A stretch of DNA of 35,193 nt from a virus. Position numbers and translations under genes: made by a program. Under the pieces are notes generated by a model. That model saw nothing but the letters and a program-made list of their open reading frames with translations, made no database searches and was not told where the DNA came from. Positions 20,809-28,976 of this stretch are shown in pieces. The stretch is from the IMG/VR virus record IMGVR_UViG_3300030117_001860, positions 1 through 35,193 of that record; one strand, written 5' to 3'. Position 1 is the first letter of the stretch. Every line of letters starts with the position of its first letter.

Positions 20809-21096
20809 TTAAGAGTAAAGTGTTTTTCCTTTTTCAATGGCAGCGTCTATATCAACAAATGATTCAGTTGTCCATATAGATGTCGTGCTATCAAGTCTTT
20901 TTTTATAGCTTCTAATCGTTTGTAGATGTTTTACATTTCTTTCTATCATTTCTTTCCATTCTGTTTCAGTTGTTGTTTTATCAAATGAATTTCGAGTTTG
21001 ATATGCAGCAAAATTTGCATCTGCATTTATTACAGTGACGCTATCACCAGCAATAAGATAAATCTTTGAAATTTCATCTGCTGTGTATTCTTCCAT
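20809..21096 (-). CDS. Unknown 95-aa protein downstream of the tail fibre
   Basis: It starts MEEYTADEISKIYLIAGDSV and has the helical segment TETEWKEMIERNVKHLQTIR. The position, just after the fibre gene, is where fibre assembly chaperones or small accessory proteins occur. The sequence does not match a known chaperone by eye. No membrane segment. Confidence 0.6.
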   Translation of the reverse strand: MEEYTADEISKIYLIAGDSVTVINADANFAAYQTRNSFDKTTTETEWKEMIERNVKHLQTIRSYKKRLDSTTSIWTTESFVDIDAAIEKGKTLYS

Positions 21097-21119
21097 AATA
21101 AAAAATTTACTAATCCAGT

Positions 21120-22544
21120 TTACCCTGCTTCAAGGGCTGTGACTTTTTTTGATAATTCTTGCACTGCTTTTACTAATATTGGTACAAATTTTCCATATGA
21201 AGCTTCTAACTTATCGGGATTTGATTTATAGACAGCACCAATATAATCATTTTTGTCACCTAATACCGCATCAATTTCTTGTGCAATAAAACCAAGTTCT
21301 TTCTTTCCATCTTTAGCACTAGGTTCACGCATCGCCCATGTAAATTTTCTTGGTCTAAGTGCGTTTATTATATCAAGACCATCTTCTGAATCAACAATAT
21401 CTGTTTTATCTCTTTCATCAGATAATTCAGTTATTGTCTGAACTTGACATCTGAGCACAGTAATACTTGAATTTCCAAGAGTAACTTCATTACTTGCAGA
21501 ATTTGAGGAAGGATCAGAACCGTTTCCTAATGTAAGGCAATTACTGCCCGTAGTAGTAAGATCACCGGCGTTCATACCCACACAAGTATTGCTATTTCCA
21601 GAACTAATTTCCTTGCCTGCATTACGTCCCACGGCAGTGTTGTCTGAACCTGTACAATCTTCCAAAGACGTTGCCCCTACTGCTGTATTGTTAGAATTAG
21701 TTGTATTGGATGTAAGTGCACTTTGCCCTACCGCGACACAAAAGCTACCAGAACTATTTGAATTTAAAGCATTTTGCCCCAATGCAGAATTATTTCCGCC
21801 CGAAGTGTTTGCGGAAAAACATTCCGAACCCATAGCTGTGTTTTGAACGCCTGTATTAGTTGCCCGCATACAGTTGTACCCCACTGCGGAGTTATTATTA
21901 GCTTCTGTGTTTGCTTCCATTGCCTGACTCCCTACTGCCGTGTTTTGAATACCTGTACTGTTATTCAGAAGGCATTGAAAACCTGCGCCAGTGTTGTTAT
22001 TACCACCATTATTTGTTAAAGCTTGCTTCCCAACAGCCGTGCAATTACTTCCCGAAGTTATTGACGATAAACACGCATAACCCAGTCCAGTATTGTCATT
22101 TCCAGAGGTCAGAGCGTCTAAAGTTTCTGCCCCAAATCCTGTGTTGTTAGCTCCAGAATTTAAATTGGTCATAACAAGATTACCAATTGCAGAATTATTT
22201 CCGCCAGAAACTGATCCATCTAAAGCTAATGCTCCAAAACAAGTATTACCGGCCACACCATTTGCACCCTTACCAATTTGAAGACCATCTATTGATCCCC
22301 CAACAGCAAAAGCTGGGCCGCCTGCTAATGTAAATAGATCAATAAAAGCATTATTTGCTGTATTTCTAAGCTGCATAACACTTGTGGAAGTATTAGCAAA
22401 AAAACCACTTGCAAAAGTTGTGCTTGCTGCCGAGGAACCTGAATTATTTGTTGCTATTGCTTGTAAAACAGTATTTATGTCAGCCCTGACGTTGGCCCCA
22501 GTAGAGTTATCAATTGTATAGTCCGAAGCTTGTGCCATTTGCAA
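21120..22544 (-). CDS. Tail fibre with repeat stalk and S74 intramolecular chaperone
   Basis: 474 aa. Residues about 85-330 consist of about a dozen repeats of about 22 residues with patterns such as GNDNTGLGYACL, GIQNTAVGSQAM and GGNNSALGQNAL, like left-handed beta-roll stalks. Many repeats carry a Cys near the same place. The last 100 residues (from Ser375, LSDERDKTD) form the peptidase S74 chaperone domain; Ser375 and Lys380 correspond to the self-cleavage pair, so the domain would trimerise the fibre and then be cut off. The C-terminus is coiled coil. The fibre probably binds the host surface. It follows gene J. Confidence 0.88.
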   Translation of the reverse strand: MQMAQASDYTIDNSTGANVRADINTVLQAIATNNSGSSAASTTFASGFFANTSTSVMQLRNTANNAFIDLFTLAGGPAFAVGGSIDGLQIGKGANGVAGNTCFGALALDGSVSGGNNSAIGNLVMTNLNSGANNTGFGAETLDALTSGNDNTGLGYACLSSITSGSNCTAVGKQALTNNGGNNNTGAGFQCLLNNSTGIQNTAVGSQAMEANTEANNNSAVGYNCMRATNTGVQNTAMGSECFSANTSGGNNSALGQNALNSNSSGSFCVAVGQSALTSNTTNSNNTAVGATSLEDCTGSDNTAVGRNAGKEISSGNSNTCVGMNAGDLTTTGSNCLTLGNGSDPSSNSASNEVTLGNSSITVLRCQVQTITELSDERDKTDIVDSEDGLDIINALRPRKFTWAMREPSAKDGKKELGFIAQEIDAVLGDKNDYIGAVYKSNPDKLEASYGKFVPILVKAVQELSKKVTALEAG

Positions 22545-22579
22545 TACAAAATTTTATTTAATTATATACTACTCTTAAA

Positions 22580-25500
22580 TTAACCACCACGCCCAAAACC
22601 AGTAGCGGCATATTTAAAATTTCTGTTAACATTACTACCACCAGAATCTTTTACATCTATATCGAAACCGCTACCAGTGATATTTGATAAAACAAAAAAA
22701 TCTCCCTGTGATTGATTTTCTATTGTTATTCCTATTGAAGGTAAAACAGAATTTGCTGCAACACTAGTACCTGACTGACCCGTGAAGAAACTATTAGTGA
22801 AGGTCACTGATGTTGTTGAACTGCCAGAAGCAATAAAACCACCAGCAGAGGCTCCTGCATTTCCAAGGCTTGTTTCTGTTCTGCTTTCTATTAATGCTGT
22901 ATATCCTAACTGTTCAATTTCTATTGATTGTGCAATATCTTTTGTTTCTAAATCACATCTAAATTTAAAACCTCTTGCAATATATTTACCATTTACAAAA
23001 GGATTGAATTGACTAAATTCTGCACTGAAATTACAGTTACCACTTGTCGATAAAGATGTTGCAGAAGTAAGGGTAAAAGTATTTGTGGTAATACTTTGTA
23101 TTTCATAATCACCATCAACACCAGTACCAGAAGTGAAATCTACATTTACAAAGCTACCGACAGAATATCCATGAGAAGATTTTGTGATAGTAATTATGGT
23201 ACCAGCAGCTCCTGACCCATTATTTATCGTATAAGTACCAGCAGTTGAGGTGTCAGGATCTGAGTCAGTCGTCGCTACAAGTAATTTTGCGTTTACATCA
23301 ACGGCAACAGTTGTACCATCAAAATCAGTCCATGTATCAATATTTGCACTTCTATCATCAAATAGTTGATTGTTATAAAATCCTTTTGTCACAATATGTC
23401 TTTGTAAGACAAGCGGTTGTTTTCCACCTAAATCTAAAGTATTCGCAAAACTATAAGTTCCACCTGTAGCAACAGAGTTGTCTAATAAATCCAAATCATC
23501 TATGGCATCAAAATCAGAAACACCATCAATAGTGTCTTCAGAACCAAGAACAAGACCATTCAGACTACTACTAAAAAAACAACCAACTTTTGCACCATTA
23601 AAAGGTGTTCCGTCTGTATCTTCCCTATCTGTTAAAACTGTTAATTTAGGAAATAGGTCAGGTTGAGTTGAAATGTTTTTAATTGATGCTGCATTAGCAC
23701 TTATTCTGCCTCCGTCATCCTTGAAGGCTAAAAAATATGTACCGTTAACAATATTAGGAACAATAGTTTCGTTTACATTACCTGATAATTCAGGAATTAC
23801 GTCAACAGAATCTGTAAAAGATGCACCTGTTGTCAAATTTGAACCACGAATTATTACGTTTCCACCATGCACCACATCAACAGAGGTTGATTTATTAAAA
23901 CGTAATCTTATAAATTGATCTGATAATGGTTCTATCTGTACATTTTGTACATCTTCCGGTAAAGCTGTTTTCCCCTTGGCATTGAAATTTAGCAGAGAAG
24001 TCCCAGCACTTAATTTTCCAAGTGTATTAACAGACTTTACAGCAAATTGATAAGTTCCTAACCTTGACTCAAAAAGCTCAAAACTTGGTCTGGCCACCCT
24101 TAATCTTTCTGGGTTATCATTTTCATATTGAAATTCTAGTAAATATTCCTTAACACCTTGTACAGGTTCCCATGCAACAAATATTTTTGATACGGCTCTA
24201 TTACTAAGAGCAACTATTTGCTCTGTTGCCGTTAGGTTACTTGGAGAAGGTTTTTCATTTAATAAAGTTGTAATTGTCCTTGGGTTAGCAGCAACGGTTG
24301 TATCTTCTACCTGTGTATATTTATTTGTATCATGAATAACTGCTGTGATTGTATATTCAGATTCATTTTTTTCTTCAATAGAAACAACCCGATATATTTG
24401 AAATTCAACACTAGTATTTTCTATAGCCCAAACGCTATTTGGTAAAGGATCAGATGAAAAAGAAGAAAAAAGAGTAACTGTGGAACCCGAAACGCTATGG
24501 ATAGCTCTGCTTTCAACTGAACCATCAGATAAAACAACAGACAATGTTGCTGCATTTTCTGATGTTAAATCTGTATTGTTTGCATCATCAACAACAATAG
24601 CGGTTGTATCAGTTGTTGTTCCTGTAATTTCATCTGTAATCGTAGTGCTTGAAACAGATTTTATACGACCACCTCTTCTAACCCCTGCCCTTAATGAATC
24701 CGCAATGGCAATAATTGTAGATGGTCTTACAATTACACCAGCTTCAAGAGTAGTTGTAAAAGAAACTACCTCAGATTCTTTTAAATTTGAGTATAAAAAC
24801 CACCGGCCTAATCTATTTGCTTGGCCTCTTGAAGTACAGGCAAAAGCTTTTAAAGTTTTTCTAGTCCTTCCAAACTTTGATATTGAATCTGATAAAGCTG
24901 TAATATCAGCAGTTGTAACAAGTTCATAATCTATTGTTTGAGTATCATTATCAAAATAGGCAACTTCAACCTCTGTATATTTTGTTCTTTGTCCTACACC
25001 CTGATATGTAAACCCCTCCTCTGTAACATTTGAATTATTAAAAATATATTGAGGATCTGATGTATTTGTAGAAACGTTTGTTGGTCTGTCTTGAGAAATC
25101 TGCAAACTACCATTACTATAAAAAGGCATGGCGTTCATTACAGAACATAAATCATTAATCAAACTGTAGGCATCATTTTTTTGATTTATAATTATATTTG
25201 TTGAAAACCGTGGCTCCGTTGTGTTTGTAATAGGGTCAGTAATTAAAGTACTTGCATAAGCACTTGCAGAATAAAAACTATAAACATCTAAAGTGTCAGG
25301 GTCAATAATCCCATCTGTTCCACCAAATCCTTTGTCTGTTGTCAAAATGTCATATAAAATCCATGCCGGATCAGAACACCATTCTTTCTTAAGAGTTCCA
25401 TCAGTGCCTGTTTTAAAAGTACCGTCAAAAACATAATCATCAGGATAAATAACTCTTCCATTATCACTGTCAATTAGCGTTCCATTTGGTACGAGGATCT

Positions 25501-26281
25501 TAGTACCCTTGATACGGTACATACGTTTGGGATAGCTTTGAAATTCCTGAGCATTAAATCTGATGGCAACATAAGCAAAACCTTGATAAGAGCTTGTATC
25601 TGTATTTATTTCAGTTAAAGATAAAAAATTTGTTTTGTTTTGTATTGTGGATTCTGTGCTGTCGTCTGTATTTCTTATAACTGTGATGTCAATTGGAAAA
25701 CTCATTGTTTTTTCAAACTTAATCTCAAAATCTTTTACAAATGGACTTGTTGCTTTACCATTAATAGAATTTGCCTGTACTGGATCATGAACAGTACCAT
25801 CGTTTTCTGTAATTCTTATAGATATTTTCACTTCAGAACCAACAATATCTCCATTATCTTCAAATTTTTGTAAGCTTGGAACCTGTATGCTTACTCTTAC
25901 CTTATCAACATTAGTATCTGTTATTGATCTTGTTACAGAAGTTGTTTTTGTGACTTCTACATTAACAGGAACAGTTTTTTCTATCGCATTAATTTCTTGC
26001 AATGCTGTTTGATCTGATGCACCATTTTTAAAAAAAACTTCTACATCAGAAAAATTTTCTTCACCATTTGCGTTCATTAATGGTGTTCCATCTAAGAAAA
26101 CATTTTTTCTAAAAGTATCAGTTCCAGCGCCACCAGCGTCTAATATCGAATCCACTTCTCCGTACCCAAGCAAATCTAATACTGTTGCAAATTGTTTACT
26201 TCGCAGGCCACCATCTATCAGGTCAGGATCAACTACCTTTCTATCAGTTCCAAATAATTGATCATCAACTAATCTAGGCAT
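22580..26281 (-). CDS. Tail tip / host-specificity protein, lambda J family
   Basis: 1233 aa, similar in size to lambda gpJ. The N-terminal part (about 1-500) has J-type regions: MPRLVDDQLFGTDRKVVDP, GSDPAWILYDILT, and the insertion region with repeated Ser/Thr. A fibronectin III-like domain (about 690-780, with KIFVAWEPVQGVKEYLLEFQ) follows. Residues about 1014-1087 carry a small domain that also occurs in L and M. The C-terminal ~140 residues are Gly- and Ser-rich and likely contact the receptor. It shares its start with the stop of gene I (TAATG). Confidence 0.88.
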   Translation of the reverse strand: MPRLVDDQLFGTDRKVVDPDLIDGGLRSKQFATVLDLLGYGEVDSILDAGGAGTDTFRKNVFLDGTPLMNANGEENFSDVEVFFKNGASDQTALQEINAIEKTVPVNVEVTKTTSVTRSITDTNVDKVRVSIQVPSLQKFEDNGDIVGSEVKISIRITENDGTVHDPVQANSINGKATSPFVKDFEIKFEKTMSFPIDITVIRNTDDSTESTIQNKTNFLSLTEINTDTSSYQGFAYVAIRFNAQEFQSYPKRMYRIKGTKILVPNGTLIDSDNGRVIYPDDYVFDGTFKTGTDGTLKKEWCSDPAWILYDILTTDKGFGGTDGIIDPDTLDVYSFYSASAYASTLITDPITNTTEPRFSTNIIINQKNDAYSLINDLCSVMNAMPFYSNGSLQISQDRPTNVSTNTSDPQYIFNNSNVTEEGFTYQGVGQRTKYTEVEVAYFDNDTQTIDYELVTTADITALSDSISKFGRTRKTLKAFACTSRGQANRLGRWFLYSNLKESEVVSFTTTLEAGVIVRPSTIIAIADSLRAGVRRGGRIKSVSSTTITDEITGTTTDTTAIVVDDANNTDLTSENAATLSVVLSDGSVESRAIHSVSGSTVTLFSSFSSDPLPNSVWAIENTSVEFQIYRVVSIEEKNESEYTITAVIHDTNKYTQVEDTTVAANPRTITTLLNEKPSPSNLTATEQIVALSNRAVSKIFVAWEPVQGVKEYLLEFQYENDNPERLRVARPSFELFESRLGTYQFAVKSVNTLGKLSAGTSLLNFNAKGKTALPEDVQNVQIEPLSDQFIRLRFNKSTSVDVVHGGNVIIRGSNLTTGASFTDSVDVIPELSGNVNETIVPNIVNGTYFLAFKDDGGRISANAASIKNISTQPDLFPKLTVLTDREDTDGTPFNGAKVGCFFSSSLNGLVLGSEDTIDGVSDFDAIDDLDLLDNSVATGGTYSFANTLDLGGKQPLVLQRHIVTKGFYNNQLFDDRSANIDTWTDFDGTTVAVDVNAKLLVATTDSDPDTSTAGTYTINNGSGAAGTIITITKSSHGYSVGSFVNVDFTSGTGVDGDYEIQSITTNTFTLTSATSLSTSGNCNFSAEFSQFNPFVNGKYIARGFKFRCDLETKDIAQSIEIEQLGYTALIESRTETSLGNAGASAGGFIASGSSTTSVTFTNSFFTGQSGTSVAANSVLPSIGITIENQSQGDFFVLSNITGSGFDIDVKDSGGSNVNRNFKYAATGFGRGG
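23020..23240 (-). repeat. Copy of the repeated insertion domain, in J
   Basis: The encoded segment TITKSSHGYSVGSFVNVDFT, then SGTGVDGDYEIQSI and NTFTLTSATSLSTSG, matches segments of L and M in order and spacing. The shared DNA word GTAAAAGTATTTG near 23071 also appears in the other copies. The domain looks like a small beta-sandwich. Confidence 0.8.
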
Positions 26282-26892
26282 TAGGTTATGCTTTTAACTA
26301 CTTGAGTGGAATCTGTTCCTGAGCTTATTATAATTGAACCACTAAAAACCAAACCATAAATTATAGGAATTGGAACACCACTATTACTAACATTCTGTAT
26401 GCCACTAAAAGAATAAGAACCTCTTATTGCTGGGTCAATCTCACTAACATCTGAAGTATTAGGTATTGGATTTTGTGGTGCTATAAGATCAGTGACACCA
26501 CCAATAAGCAATGAAGTTCCTAATGTTGTTACTACAGGGCCTATAGCAGCACCAAGAGTTATACCTAGAATGGTAACACCTCCAGCCGCTATAGCATTTC
26601 CAGCACCTATTCCAAGCACTCCTCCTATTATTGGTATTGCAGGGCCTGAACCCGTAGCAACAGGAATAATTTGTATATCGCCCTGACCAGACATTGTAAG
26701 ATATTCTTCTGTAATTACCCTACCACCCATTTTTATTTTATATATTTGATCATTCATATGTTTTTGTATGCCTTCAAAGTTTGCAATTAAAAAACTCATA
26801 GCTTGCTGTGGTGATTTTACCGCAGCCATAAAATATGACTTTCCTAAAAATTGCCTTAACTTACCATATACTTTTATTTTTTTAAGCTGCAT
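26281..26892 (-). CDS. Tail assembly protein, lambda I family
   Basis: 203 aa. The N-terminal half (KVYGKLRQFLGKSYF, PQQAMSFLIANFEGIQKHM) is the ubiquitin-like fold of the lambda gpI family. The middle is a long Gly/Ile-rich hydrophobic stretch (IPIIGGVLGIGAGNAIAAGG and TLGAAIGPVVTTLGTSLLIG), also usual for this family. gpI acts in assembly of the tail tip with K and J. The position between K and J and the overlap with both agree with this. Confidence 0.85.
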   Translation of the reverse strand: MQLKKIKVYGKLRQFLGKSYFMAAVKSPQQAMSFLIANFEGIQKHMNDQIYKIKMGGRVITEEYLTMSGQGDIQIIPVATGSGPAIPIIGGVLGIGAGNAIAAGGVTILGITLGAAIGPVVTTLGTSLLIGGVTDLIAPQNPIPNTSDVSEIDPAIRGSYSFSGIQNVSNSGVPIPIIYGLVFSGSIIISSGTDSTQVVKSIT

Positions 26893-27589
26893 ATCTGTAA
26901 ACCCCTCTTAGTGCTTGTTGGTATCTTAAGTCAAAAAGTTCTCTGCAACTCAAAGCTTTTATATTATGATTCAATATCATGTTATCACCTATATAAACAG
27001 CGACATGATCTAAATTACCTGTGACAGATTGAAAAAGCAAAACATCACCAACTTTTATATTTTTATTACTTGCCTGTTTTTTAAAGCCACCCAAAGGCAA
27101 AGCTTTTTCAAATTCTGGTTCCTTAATAAAATCTTTTATTCTTTTTGGTCTTTTCCAATCCATCAATTTTATTTTCTTAGTTTCCAAATACCAATCAGAA
27201 ATTATACTCCAGCAGTCATATTTTCCCCAGATGAAATTACGGCCAATTAATGAAGGTGCTTTCCAGCCTGTAGGCTCAAACGATTCCCAATGATCATGTT
27301 CAATACTGTAAATAAAATATGGAAACCCAAGATGTTCACAGGCTGCCCTGTCTGTATCTGATGGCGTTGCAGCCCCTACAGGGTGACTATGTATTACTCC
27401 AATAACTTCCCCAGTATCTTCACATTCTGCCCAATCATCAGGATCAAGGATAAAAAATTCAAATTTACCCTCTGCTAAATTTTTACAAGGCCAAAAAGTT
27501 TCTTTACCTTTAATTATTGCAAGTAAACCACAAGCCTCTTCTGGTGCTTGTTCTTTTGCATATTTTATAAAAGATTCTTTCCAAGTCAT
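26882..27589 (-). CDS. Tail tip protein, lambda K family (JAB/MPN + NlpC/P60)
   Basis: 235 aa with two peptidase domains. The N-terminal JAB/MPN metalloprotease shows EEACGLLA and the zinc motif HSHPVGAATPSDTD (about residues 67-80). The C-terminal NlpC/P60 cysteine peptidase shows YDCWSII with its Cys, DHVAVYIG with its His, and a following polar residue. In lambda gpK, the NlpC domain may help the DNA cross the cell wall. Here both sites look intact, so it may be the only peptidoglycan-cutting enzyme in the window. Confidence 0.9.
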   Translation of the reverse strand: MTWKESFIKYAKEQAPEEACGLLAIIKGKETFWPCKNLAEGKFEFFILDPDDWAECEDTGEVIGVIHSHPVGAATPSDTDRAACEHLGFPYFIYSIEHDHWESFEPTGWKAPSLIGRNFIWGKYDCWSIISDWYLETKKIKLMDWKRPKRIKDFIKEPEFEKALPLGGFKKQASNKNIKVGDVLLFQSVTGNLDHVAVYIGDNMILNHNIKALSCRELFDLRYQQALRGVYRYAA

Positions 27590-27591
27590 AA

Positions 27592-28410
27592 TTAAAAATT
27601 AACAAATGTTCCAACGCCTGCAAAGTCAGCCTTTGTTACAAGTTTTTTTGGTGCAGATATACCGAACAGATCAAAACTACTTACAAGTTCAAATTGTACA
27701 ATATTTCTATTTTCAATAGTTTTTCTTTCAATAAAATAAACCTCTCTTGGTAACTCTGCTGAAGGATCAACAGAACCGCTTTTATATGGGTTTACATCAG
27801 ATGGAAAATTAACTTCATCTAAATCTTTACTCAATGCTCTACGCCTTGTCACTTTTGCTCCTGCAAGATCAGATATTGCTGTGGTTTGATTTGTAAGCTG
27901 AAGTATTGATGTTATCGTTCCTAATAAGTTTGATAGCGTTAAAGTTGGTCTTGGCAGTTTACCTTTACCAGAATACTTAAAACCTTCAGCTTTTACAGGC
28001 ATCCTTGAATATGTATTTGCCTGCCATACAATATCTAAACTATCTTTCATATTATTGCCGCTATGAAATAAATAAACGGTTGGATTTGCTATTGTTGCAT
28101 TGATATTAAAAGATACAGTACCGCTTGTGAATAGTGAAGTTGTGCCTGTAACTGTAAAAGTATTTGTATCAACTGTTTGAATGGTATGAATCCCATCAAT
28201 GCCATTACCTGTAGTGAAATCAAGGCTTAGGATTAAACCAGTAGAAAATCCATGGCTACTTAGTGTGATAGTGATTGTTGTTAATTCTTGAACATAAGTT
28301 GCTGTTTTTGCTGTTTTTGTATAATGAACATCTGCTTTTAATTCAACAGAATATAATTCAATAATAGATTTATTTGTTAAGCCTTGAAGTGCGCTTGTAG
28401 GAACTGCCAT
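27592..28410 (-). CDS. Minor tail protein, lambda L family, without iron-sulphur cysteines
   Basis: 272 aa. Residues 1-30 and about 108-200 match L: IIELYSVELK, LFHSGNNMKDSLDIVWQANT, MPVKAEGFKYSGKGKLPRPT, TLSNLLGTI. Residues about 31-107 are an inserted domain also found in J and M. Known L proteins carry a C-terminal domain with four Cys that bind a 4Fe-4S cluster; this protein has no Cys at all and ends soon after the core. Gene K starts three bases later, so a lost frame is unlikely. It should join the tube and tip. Confidence 0.85.
   Translation of the reverse strand: MAVPTSALQGLTNKSIIELYSVELKADVHYTKTAKTATYVQELTTITITLSSHGFSTGLILSLDFTTGNGIDGIHTIQTVDTNTFTVTGTTSLFTSGTVSFNINATIANPTVYLFHSGNNMKDSLDIVWQANTYSRMPVKAEGFKYSGKGKLPRPTLTLSNLLGTITSILQLTNQTTAISDLAGAKVTRRRALSKDLDEVNFPSDVNPYKSGSVDPSAELPREVYFIERKTIENRNIVQFELVSSFDLFGISAPKKLVTKADFAGVGTFVNF
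28090..28320 (-). repeat. Copy of the repeated insertion domain, in L
   Basis: The segment TITITLSSHGFSTGLILSLD then FTTGNGIDGIHTIQTV and NTFTVTGTTSLFTSG interrupts L between its VELK strand and LFHSGNN. The same order of Gly, Asp, His and Thr appears in J and M. GTAAAAGTATTTG also occurs here (near 28157). Confidence 0.85.
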
Positions 28411-28976
28411 TATGGTTCAAATACTTCACGAAAAGAACAATTTATAATTGCTCTGTTGTTATAAGGAATAGTTTTTGTCCATGAATCACAAACATATTGT
28501 CCAGCACCAGAAAGTGTTATTGAAACATTACCGCTATTTGTAGCGGAAGCAGCAGCCGTAACTGTAAAAGTATTTGCATCAGCAGACGAGGCTACAGCAA
28601 AAGTTCCATCAGTTGCAGAACCACTTGTATAATCAATCGTCAAAACATCACCAATAGCAACTCCATGTGAAGTGATACTAATAGTCACAGTAGTCCCACT
28701 TTGCGAATATGTACCTGTTTTTGTAAAGCCTTCTGCTGGTGGTGTAAATGTAAAACTTGCCTGATCGTTTACTCTACTTCTCAAAAATGCTTCTATGACA
28801 TCTGCATCAGTCTCAGACACGTTAAAAGTAAGATCATATTCTTTAGGGTCTTGAGATAATGGAAGGCCATATAAAGCCCTAAACTCATAACCATCACCAA
28901 GCGAAGAAACCCTAACTTTTGGTTTGCTTTGTTTTCTCATCCCATAAGTGGGAGTTATTGATGGAAATGTAGCCAT
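28410..28976 (-). CDS. Minor tail protein, lambda M family
   Basis: 188 aa. The N-terminal 80 residues (YGMRKQSKPKVRVSSLGDGY, AFLRSRVNDQASFTFTPP) and the end (YVCDSWTKTIPYNNRAIINC) match gpM-like proteins. Between them, residues about 84-158 are the same domain that occurs in J and L, placed in a loop before the YVCDSW strand. M lies at the tail-tip end with L and K. The stop shares one base with the start of L (TAATG). Confidence 0.85.
   Translation of the reverse strand: MATFPSITPTYGMRKQSKPKVRVSSLGDGYEFRALYGLPLSQDPKEYDLTFNVSETDADVIEAFLRSRVNDQASFTFTPPAEGFTKTGTYSQSGTTVTISITSHGVAIGDVLTIDYTSGSATDGTFAVASSADANTFTVTAAASATNSGNVSITLSGAGQYVCDSWTKTIPYNNRAIINCSFREVFEP
28503..28727 (-). repeat. Copy of the repeated insertion domain, in M
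   Basis: The segment TVTISITSHGVAIGDVLTID then YTSGSATDGTFAVASS and NTFTVTAAASATNSG is inserted between TPP and YVCDSW of M. It shares the SHG, DG and NTFT positions with the copies in L and J, and the DNA word GTAAAAGTATTTG (near 28565). Confidence 0.85.

Noticed and set aside
24480-24929. 150-codon plus-strand frame opposite gene J
   Set aside because: Antisense shadow of a well-supported tail gene with no domain features and no operon context.
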